The notes under the pieces: model-generated
What the model was told of the DNA's origin: nothing
The model's database searches: none
Seen by the model: the letters and a program-made list of their open reading frames with translations, nothing else
Shown: positions 58,611 through 64,000 of the stretch, in pieces
Layout of the letters: every line of letters starts with the position of its first letter
Numbering within the stretch: the stretch's first letter is position 1
Made by a program: the position numbers and the translations under genes
Assembly (NCBI GenBank): GCA_002011475.1
Contig: MTNP01000049.1
Location: 1 to 64,000, forward strand
From: Dehalococcoides sp. JdFR-54
Lineage (GTDB): Bacteria; Chloroflexota; Dehalococcoidia; JdFR-54
Reading direction: 5' to 3'
Length of the DNA stretch: 64,000 nt

Positions 58611-60287
58611 CTATGGTAGCTTGGAGCTATTCGGGTAAGCTACCCCGTATTTATAGTAGAGGTAGACCCTGAGCGCCTGGAGATAGGTGGCAGTAGACTC
58701 CAGGTTGGTAGGCACCACTCCCTCCTCCTCTTTGGGCATGCTCAGCCAATCCATCACGTCATCCAGGAAGGACTGGGGAGGCAGCGAGTAGATGTAAGAT
58801 CCGCCTGTCCTCCAGCACAGGAGCTGTCCCCCGTGATGAGGTGGCCTGATGAGCACGCCGTTATCAGCGGTCTCCCCCTGATAAGCAGTAAAGGGAGGCG
58901 AGCCCCATTGCACTTGAATCAGAACATCAGCGCAGGCATCAGCATAGCTTCTGCTGATGGCATCGCCATGCTTGTAGCCCAGAAGGGTCTCCAAGACCAG
59001 AAAAGAATTGGTCCTCACCGCGCTGGAGTAGTCAGGGTCCTTGCCGTAGATGTTTATCCCGTGCCCGTTCCAGCAGTTCTGCTCCATGTCCCTGGCTACC
59101 TGCCTGGGCGTGGTGGTGCCTCCCTTGGGGTCGGAATAGGAGTGGTCGGGGTTGTTATACTTGTTCAGGATATGCACCGCCTGCAGGATGCGGCACAACC
59201 TATTCCGCTGGCTCAGCCAGATATAGCTCCCCGGCCAGCCACAGCTACCCCGGTAGGTGCACACCTTGCTTTCGTAAGGGTAGCGGTGAGGATATAGCCC
59301 CCAGGGCAACGCTGAGCTAACGCCCACGTCGGCCAGGTCGCAGTCGTGATATGCCTGACCGTTGAAGAAGAAATCGTCAGCCTCAGACACCGATTCCTTG
59401 AACAGGGGATCGTAGATGTCGTAGGTGAAGCCGAAGGCGTTGATCAGGTTCCTCAGGTAGTAGCCTCCCCAGTGATCCCCCCACACCTGGTAAATCAGGT
59501 CGCAGAGCTGGGACCCATGCCTCACCGTGTAGCGATGGGCAGGGAAACACCCTCCACCGGACTTGGTATGGTAGAAGGTCTGGGGCAGCGACTTGCTCTT
59601 GAGGTCGCTCAAGAGCAAGGTGTCGCCCAGGTAGAAATCTACCTCATCCTTGCCGCCAAAGGAGCGAATTGAGGTGGAATAGGTGGTGTCGCCGTTGCTC
59701 CCATAGCTCCTGTCCTGCCACACAAATGGCTCGCCGTAGTCCCAGTCATAGGCATCGTCAAAGGTCACGTCCATCAACTCGTAACTCTGGCCGATAGCCA
59801 CCCAGGTTATCTTGCCGAAGACATAGCTATGGCTCTCGATGTAGTGACCCAGGAGCCTGGGCTGAGTTCCGTCGTCCGATCTGGACCTGTTGTAGATACC
59901 GGTCGGATAGGCCGGGTATTCCTTCATATAGTCATACCACCCGTCTATCCCATAGAGCTTGTCGATGTAAGCCTTCGCCTTATTGATCCTGTCCTGAAGC
60001 TCGGCTGAAGTCGCGGGGAGATTTGGCTTCCCCGGCTCTACCTTGAGCACCCTCACGCCCAGTTTGTCGGCGTTCCTCTCCACCAGTTCCCGAACGGCTT
60101 GAGGAGCAAGCTTCTCCAGGTCAGGAATGGGGATGCCCAGCTTCTCCGAAAGAAGCTTTAGTCTGAGGGGAGGCTCGCCAGTGGAAAACTCCCCCACCCC
60201 AGGCAGCGGGGGCACTCTCCTTTCATCGGCTCTGCGCCGCAGTTCCTCTGCTGAAAGCTGGGGCCTTGGTTCTGTGTAGTTTGTCAT
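58611..60287 (-). CDS. Large uncharacterised prophage-region protein, 558 aa
   Basis: No signal peptide. The first 130 residues are helical and charged. The rest is rich in Tyr, Trp and Gly, with segments such as GWYDYMKEYPAYPTGIYNRS and HYIESHSYVFG and several cysteines (CGWPGSY). It has the feel of an alpha/alpha-barrel or structural phage protein, but no motif is diagnostic. It might be an adhesin, tail-tip or capsid-decorating protein. A good ribosome site (AAGGAGG, then TTTTTAAC) precedes the ATG. Confidence 0.6.
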   Translation of the reverse strand: MTNYTEPRPQLSAEELRRRADERRVPPLPGVGEFSTGEPPLRLKLLSEKLGIPIPDLEKLAPQAVRELVERNADKLGVRVLKVEPGKPNLPATSAELQDRINKAKAYIDKLYGIDGWYDYMKEYPAYPTGIYNRSRSDDGTQPRLLGHYIESHSYVFGKITWVAIGQSYELMDVTFDDAYDWDYGEPFVWQDRSYGSNGDTTYSTSIRSFGGKDEVDFYLGDTLLLSDLKSKSLPQTFYHTKSGGGCFPAHRYTVRHGSQLCDLIYQVWGDHWGGYYLRNLINAFGFTYDIYDPLFKESVSEADDFFFNGQAYHDCDLADVGVSSALPWGLYPHRYPYESKVCTYRGSCGWPGSYIWLSQRNRLCRILQAVHILNKYNNPDHSYSDPKGGTTTPRQVARDMEQNCWNGHGINIYGKDPDYSSAVRTNSFLVLETLLGYKHGDAISRSYADACADVLIQVQWGSPPFTAYQGETADNGVLIRPPHHGGQLLCWRTGGSYIYSLPPQSFLDDVMDWLSMPKEEEGVVPTNLESTATYLQALRVYLYYKYGVAYPNSSKLP

Positions 60288-60310
60288 TGTTAAAAACCTC
60301 CTTCCTTGTT

Positions 60311-60436
60311 TTATTTGACCTCCACCGTGAAGTGGATATGTCCGCAGTTTCGGCAGGTGTATTCCACCCTTTTAGGGCAGTCATCCAGAGGAGCCCGCCT
60401 TCTCCTCATAGTCGAACCGCAGTAAATGCACTTCAT
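60311..60436 (-). CDS. Small zinc-ribbon protein, 41 aa
   Basis: Reads MKCIYCGSTMRRRRAPLDDC and, later, YTCRNCGHIHFTVEVK. Two CxxC pairs form a zinc ribbon around a basic loop. It fills the space between the 191-aa and 558-aa genes. Such Com-like or DksA-like ribbons are frequent in phage late operons; its role is unknown. Confidence 0.7.
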   Translation of the reverse strand: MKCIYCGSTMRRRRAPLDDCPKRVEYTCRNCGHIHFTVEVK

Positions 60437-60439
60437 GTT

Positions 60440-61015
60440 TTACCTCGTAGCTACAATCTCTGCCTCGTTGTTGTTAGCTGCCGGGGTAGTCACCCTCAGA
60501 TGCCTGTAGGCGTTGGAGTAATGCCTGCACTCCTCACCGGCTGCTGAAAGGCTAATGGTGTCGATCAACCGCCAGTCACTTCCGTTCCTGCTGCCCCTAA
60601 CCTCGAAGCTGGCCGCTGCCGAGCTCTTGACCCACACGTCTACCTCTATCCGCCCACCAAGCTCCGAGGTATCCAGGTCTACCGTGAGGGCTGCTCCGGT
60701 AGACGAACCATAGTTGGCGCGGGTCTGGCTCGCCTCGTAAATCCGGTTGTTTATGGAGTCCAGCCTGCTATAGAGATCATTGAGCGTCTTGCTATCTGGC
60801 GCGGCAGCACAGATGGCATCCCTGAGAGCAGAGAGGGTTATATCAAGCTGAGCCAGGATGGAGGCCAGGTTGCCATCCTCTCTTGCCGGGTTTATCCTCT
60901 GCCCTGAAGTATCCTCGATGGCAGCTACCTGGCGCTCAGCAAAGGTGCCGTCGCCCATGTCACGGTAACGCCTGGGGATATAGCCTGGCCAGTGTTCCTG
61001 AACCCTATCAGACAC
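60440..61015 (-). CDS. Uncharacterised prophage protein, 191 aa
   Basis: The N-terminal half is helical (LASILAQLDITLSALRDAIC, LYSRLDSINNRIYEAS). The C-terminal half (ALTVDLDTSELGGRIEVDVW, SFEVRGSRNGSDWRLIDT) looks like a beta-sandwich of the discoidin/carbohydrate-binding kind. It could be a virion surface or fibre protein. It follows the XhlA-like gene on the same strand. Confidence 0.6.
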   Translation of the reverse strand: MSDRVQEHWPGYIPRRYRDMGDGTFAERQVAAIEDTSGQRINPAREDGNLASILAQLDITLSALRDAICAAAPDSKTLNDLYSRLDSINNRIYEASQTRANYGSSTGAALTVDLDTSELGGRIEVDVWVKSSAAASFEVRGSRNGSDWRLIDTISLSAAGEECRHYSNAYRHLRVTTPAANNNEAEIVATR

Positions 61016-61030
61016 TCGATTCCTCCTCTG

Positions 61031-61195
61031 TCATCGCATCAGCACAGCTAGCACCGCAGCAAGAATTGCCAGCACCAGAGGTACCAGCACATAGAGGATG
61101 CCCTCTATCCGCCACACCTTCTTCACCAAGTGCTTGAAGTCGTTCTTGCACCAGTGCTGGAACTCCTCTCTAGTAAGAGGCTCCTTGTTGCTCAC
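61031..61195 (-). CDS. XhlA-like small membrane protein, 54 aa
   Basis: Starts at GTG 61195 with a strong GGGAGGT ribosome site. The N-terminal 33 residues are amphipathic (REEFQHWCKNDFKHLVKKVW), followed by one membrane helix (ILYVLVPLVLAILAAVLAVL) and a short end MR. This layout matches XhlA-type haemolysin/holin-accessory proteins of phages, which help lysis at the inner membrane. No endolysin is next to it. Confidence 0.65.
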   Translation of the reverse strand: MSNKEPLTREEFQHWCKNDFKHLVKKVWRIEGILYVLVPLVLAILAAVLAVLMR

Positions 61196-61211
61196 ACTAC
61201 CTCCCTATCGC

Positions 61212-62294
61212 TTAGAAAAGTATGGCGTTCGACTGCATGCCCCCAATGATGAGCAGAGCGTCGGGCATGGTGATCTTGGCAATTGAGATCTTGGTGATGT
61301 AGAAGCGGATGGAGTCGGTCTTTGCTTCGTCCTCCCGCTTGGTGGTGAGATCACGCTTGTCCACGATCCACCCTGCCCTCTCGGTAGCGATGACGAGCCC
61401 GTTGCCCGAAGGCACCTGCCCTGAGATAGCCACCCTGAGGCTGCCCACAGCTCCGATCTCGCCGGGAACCCTGATAGCCCCCTCTCCAGCCTGGAAGGTG
61501 AGATAGCCTACCAAATCCTTCTGCAAAAGGTTGGCACCAGCAGCATCCAGGATCAGGAAGTTGGGCCTCTCCTTTCTTGCCAGCACCTCTGCCTGGGCTG
61601 CCAGAATGTTCTTGTAGGTGAGGTCGGTATGGGTGGTCTCTGTCTGGATGTAGTGGTAGTGGCGTCCTGAGGCATAGGTGTAGCTCACCGTAGCTGTTTC
61701 ACCACCGGCGCCAGCCGCCGAGTCTATCCTCAGCTTGCCATCCCTGTAGTTGACGCCTACCAGGCTCTTGCCTGCCATCGTAAAGGCGGTGATGGCCAGC
61801 ACCGGGCTATGTGCCAGCTCCCCATCGGTTGAGCCCTCGGCGAAGGCCACGGATTCATCGGTGACCACGGTCACTCCGAAGATCTCGTTCATGATGCGAG
61901 TATCCTCAAGTAAAGCCATGGCATAGCCCGCCTCGTCGATGTTGTCCCGAATGACATCGTGCTGGGCAGCATCGATGGCTTCCTGGGTGATCTTGAGGGG
62001 CACACCGAACTTGGTCGGCGTAACCTCTACAGTATCGCTGTAGGTCACACCTTCAGGGGTCACCGCGCTCATATCAGCGCCCTCAGCGAACTCCTGGGCT
62101 GTTATCTGGCTCCTGATGGGCAGGAACACGCTTTTCCCCGGCTTGGGCACCAGAATGTCGGTGTTCCGCCTCAGCAGATTCCTACCCAGGAGAATCTCCC
62201 TCGCCTTTAGCTCCACCGCCTTGGAGATGACCTTGGGCAGCATCTCTGTTATGGTGGTGGTTTCAACCGTTGCCAGTTGCTCCAGCGTCTTCAT
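61212..62294 (-). CDS. HK97-fold major capsid protein, 360 aa
   Basis: Typical HK97-type order: helical N-terminal arm (VISKAVELKAREILLGRNLL), E-loop (SVFLPIRSQITAQEFAEGADM), the P-domain long helix (LTYKNILAAQAEVLARKERP) and A-domain strands near the end (TDSIRFYITKISIAKITMPDAL). A short, less usual insertion (about residues 185-230) contains a YRDGKLRIDS beta hairpin. It assembles the phage head. The four-base overlap with the coiled-coil gene upstream fits a head operon. Confidence 0.82.
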   Translation of the reverse strand: MKTLEQLATVETTTITEMLPKVISKAVELKAREILLGRNLLRRNTDILVPKPGKSVFLPIRSQITAQEFAEGADMSAVTPEGVTYSDTVEVTPTKFGVPLKITQEAIDAAQHDVIRDNIDEAGYAMALLEDTRIMNEIFGVTVVTDESVAFAEGSTDGELAHSPVLAITAFTMAGKSLVGVNYRDGKLRIDSAAGAGGETATVSYTYASGRHYHYIQTETTHTDLTYKNILAAQAEVLARKERPNFLILDAAGANLLQKDLVGYLTFQAGEGAIRVPGEIGAVGSLRVAISGQVPSGNGLVIATERAGWIVDKRDLTTKREDEAKTDSIRFYITKISIAKITMPDALLIIGGMQSNAILF

Positions 62295-62566
62295 AGCACT
62301 CCTCTCCTCCTCGATTCGATAATCGTTTCCACAGCTAGGTCGACTGCTTCCCTGGCATTGGAAAGTGATTCTATTCGCTGGCTCAAGCTGACGCTCTCCC
62401 GCTCCTCAGGTCGGCTCTGCCGAGGGAGGGGCTTCTTCAGCCGCTCCAATTCCTTCTCCGAGCCTTTGAGCCTCCCCTTGAGCTCACGGTTTTCCTCAGA
62501 CAGCCTTGCCAGCATCTCCTTTGTCTCCTTCAAGACTTGCATTACTTCCTTAAGCTCTTCGCTCAC
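62291..62566 (-). CDS. Coiled-coil protein between protease and capsid genes, 91 aa
   Basis: The first 45 residues form a strong coiled coil (MSEELKEVMQVLKETKEMLA, LSEENRELKGRLKGSEKELE). It overlaps the protease gene by four bases at one side and the capsid gene by four at the other. The place in the head operon suggests a small scaffold or a delta-domain-like assembly protein, which is inferred from position. Confidence 0.65.
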   Translation of the reverse strand: MSEELKEVMQVLKETKEMLARLSEENRELKGRLKGSEKELERLKKPLPRQSRPEERESVSLSQRIESLSNAREAVDLAVETIIESRRRGVL

Positions 62567-63633
62567 AGGCTTTCCCTCCTTCTGGCGATCTGCTCCAGGA
62601 AGATAAGGTCAGCGGGATGAAGGTTGGAAAGCTCCTCCAGAGCCTTGTCCCTCTCGGTAGCTTCATCCTTGCGAGACATTTCCTCTTGCTCGGCTTTAGC
62701 CTCCTCAGCAGGCTGGGTCTCTGACTTCAGTTCCTCTGCGGGGGCGCTGGTTTCCGCCTCCGCCTGCTTTTCCTCTGATTTTGAGGAGAGCTTCTTGACC
62801 GCCTCTTCCAGAGCAGTTACTCGCTTCTCCAGGTCGGCTAGCCTGGGCTCGAGGGCTTCATAGCCGGCAGGAGGACCTCCTGGGCGAGCCCTGCCCGCAG
62901 GCTGTCCATACTTCGGATAGCGGTAGTAGGGATACTTATACTCCGCCAGTTCCCCTTCCGGCACTCGTGATGCTAGGAGCACCTCATCATCCTTTACCTC
63001 GCTTGCCAGCTTTTCGAAGTCATCGACCATCAGGGCCTTGATCTCCTCTTTCGTCTCCTCAGACATCTCTCCCTCCTCGATCTCTCCACATTGGCTCAGC
63101 TTTGCCACTATGCGAGCTTCCTTATCGGCAGGGTCCATAGTCAGGCTCAGGTGCTGAAGCTCCAGGTCTCTGGCTACCTCTCGTCCGTCTTCGTGCGACA
63201 CTTTCTCCCAGACCTGAACCGATAAGCCCACGGGACGATCGTTCTCCATGAGGTATAGGGCTTGCTTGCCACGTGCTTCATCGTAGATTTCGAGGTCAAC
63301 AAGGATTGCCCTTCGCTCGGGGTCCTTCCTCGCTTCCTTTACCAGCCCCACCTCAGACGGCAGCCCTTCTTTGTGGTCCACCACTACTGGCTTGCCGATG
63401 AAGGACTCCACAAAGGAGTCTTTTGACAGCTCCTCCCACGGATAGAATTTCCCGTTGTGGGTGCCTTCGCTGATGGCAATTCCCCGGAGCTTGACTACCT
63501 TGTTCGCTGTGGTCGCCGAGGACACTAGCCCGGTGGCCTGGGTATAGCCCTTGAGACGCAGTATCTCTTGATGCGCTTGCTCTAGCTCCTGTGTTAATTC
63601 TTCCAGAATCGGTTGCCCTATTTCCTCTGCCAT
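62563..63633 (-). CDS. Prohead protease fused to a scaffold-like C-terminal region, 356 aa
   Basis: The N-terminal 190 residues resemble HK97-type (U35) prohead proteases. GKPVVVDHKEG (His near residue 87) and the block LQHLSLTMDPADKEARIVAK, equivalent to LxEVSLVxxPAN with the catalytic Ser, are present. The C-terminal half is acidic, with a coiled coil (LEPRLADLEKRVTALEEAVK) and a Glu/Ala-rich stretch, as in scaffolding proteins. A Pro/Tyr-rich spacer (YKYPYYRYPKYGQPAGRARP) joins them. AAAGGAGAG ribosome site. The protease would cut the scaffold and the capsid N-arm during head maturation. Confidence 0.75.
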   Translation of the reverse strand: MAEEIGQPILEELTQELEQAHQEILRLKGYTQATGLVSSATTANKVVKLRGIAISEGTHNGKFYPWEELSKDSFVESFIGKPVVVDHKEGLPSEVGLVKEARKDPERRAILVDLEIYDEARGKQALYLMENDRPVGLSVQVWEKVSHEDGREVARDLELQHLSLTMDPADKEARIVAKLSQCGEIEEGEMSEETKEEIKALMVDDFEKLASEVKDDEVLLASRVPEGELAEYKYPYYRYPKYGQPAGRARPGGPPAGYEALEPRLADLEKRVTALEEAVKKLSSKSEEKQAEAETSAPAEELKSETQPAEEAKAEQEEMSRKDEATERDKALEELSNLHPADLIFLEQIARRRESL

Positions 63634-63656
63634 AAGTTCTCTCCTTTGGCTTCGTC

Positions 63657-63698
63657 AAATAAAAAGACGAGCCAGTGCCTCGACCGCACTGGCTCGTC
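63657..63698 (-). terminator. Strong hairpin with T-tract upstream of the prohead protease
   Basis: A perfect 13-bp stem (GACGAGCCAGTGC, 63666-63678, with 63686-63698) is followed on the minus strand by TTTTTATTT. It lies only about 25-65 bases before the protease ATG. It would end any transcript entering from the right or act as an attenuator. A second, weaker inverted repeat (CGCTC-GGG/CCC-GAGCG) follows at 63711-63733. The rest of 63634-63886 shows nothing else. Confidence 0.7.
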
Positions 63699-63886
63699 CA
63701 GCGTTTTCCCCGCTCCGGGCTACTTCCCGAGCGTGGTCTCTATCGTACGTACTATCGCGGAAGGCATGGTTTTGTCAAGAGCTGCCACCAAAATTCTTTA
63801 AAAGAAAGTCCGCACATTCGCAGCAAATGGTATTGACTTTCTCCAGATTCAGAGCAATGAATGTGAAGCTGGAAAGGAGGGCGGAG

Positions 63887-64000
63887 ATGAGAAACCGAAA
63901 CGCTACCATAGAGAGCCGCAGGTTCGGGATCGAAATAGAAATCGAGGGCATCTCCACCGAGCGGGCAAGGCAGGAGCTTAGCCTTCCCAGAGGGTGGAAG
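63887..64000 (+). CDS. Amidoligase-like protein, 5' part only (38 codons)
   Basis: ATG 63887 has a strong AAAGGAGG ribosome site. The visible residues include SRRFGIEIEIEGISTERARQ. The FGxEIE segment is typical of the start of putative amidoligases (ATP-grasp/COOH-NH2 ligase family), which are common in phages and mobile elements. The gene runs off the window edge, so the catalytic part cannot be checked. It is divergent from the head genes. Confidence 0.5.
   Translation, partial: MRNRNATIESRRFGIEIEIEGISTERARQELSLPRGWK

Noticed and set aside
63775-63957. 60-codon minus-strand frame at the right edge
   Set aside because: It lies opposite the amidoligase-like start, has no ribosome site, and its translation has no recognisable features.

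Overview
The window looks like part of the chromosome of an anaerobic, fairly high-GC bacterium. The gene set fits an uncultured Dehalococcoidia-like Chloroflexota best: an hdr/flox electron-bifurcation operon, an ArsA-HSP20 ATPase, a DUF3068 protein, a FakA-DegV-DegV-RecG cluster, and promoters with a TGn extended -10. The lineage is inferred from gene content and style. No rRNA or taxonomic marker was compared.

Bases 1-36.8 kb are core chromosome. They hold tRNA-Lys, two short-chain dehydrogenases, argS, a gamma-class carbonic anhydrase-like protein, an ArsA-type ATPase, an EF-G paralogue and cysK. Then comes a complete seven-gene operon, hdrCBA-floxDCBA (17.7 to 11.1 kb, minus strand), encoding a flavin-based electron-bifurcating NADH:heterodisulfide-reductase-type complex. 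It is followed by pstB-phoU, an amidohydrolase, a secreted matrixin-like protease with a long leader, recG, two DegV proteins with FakA (a likely fatty-acid kinase system), rpmB, rpe, and an arginine cluster argJ-(membrane protein)-argB-argD-argG-argH.

From about 36.8 to 45.8 kb the sequence becomes visibly AT-richer. It turns into an array of one- or two-gene units, all on the minus strand, separated by related intergenic repeats. The units are: an HNH nuclease; a PIG-L deacetylase with a 498-aa unknown; a PD-(D/E)XK nuclease-like protein with a 249-aa unknown; a stand-alone acetyl-CoA synthase A-cluster domain with an MtrA-like corrinoid protein; a SEC-C protein; and a TIGR02391-like protein. 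One repeat copy is split by an IS3-family element, whose removal rebuilds the repeat exactly. The element's orfB carries a frameshift.

From 45.9 to 54.6 kb lies a compact operon that resembles a reduced BREX/Pgl defence system: an AAA+ ATPase with a Thr-Pro linker, a PglZ-like protein, a DUF1156 DNA methyltransferase, a small unknown and a GmrSD-like DUF262/DUF1524 nuclease. Two small genes, one GIY-YIG-like, precede it. Next come a RelE-type toxin-antitoxin pair, a tyrosine recombinase and an IS21 remnant (istB plus the tail of istA).

From 57.4 kb to the end there is a prophage-like block on the minus strand: a prohead protease fused to a scaffold-like tail, a coiled-coil protein, an HK97-type capsid protein, an XhlA-like membrane protein and several unknowns. 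No terminase, portal or tail gene was recognised. The last bases start a plus-strand amidoligase-like gene.

The items most worth a second look are the ACS-domain/MtrA pair, the repeat-bounded cassette array, and the compact PglZ/DUF1156/GmrSD operon.
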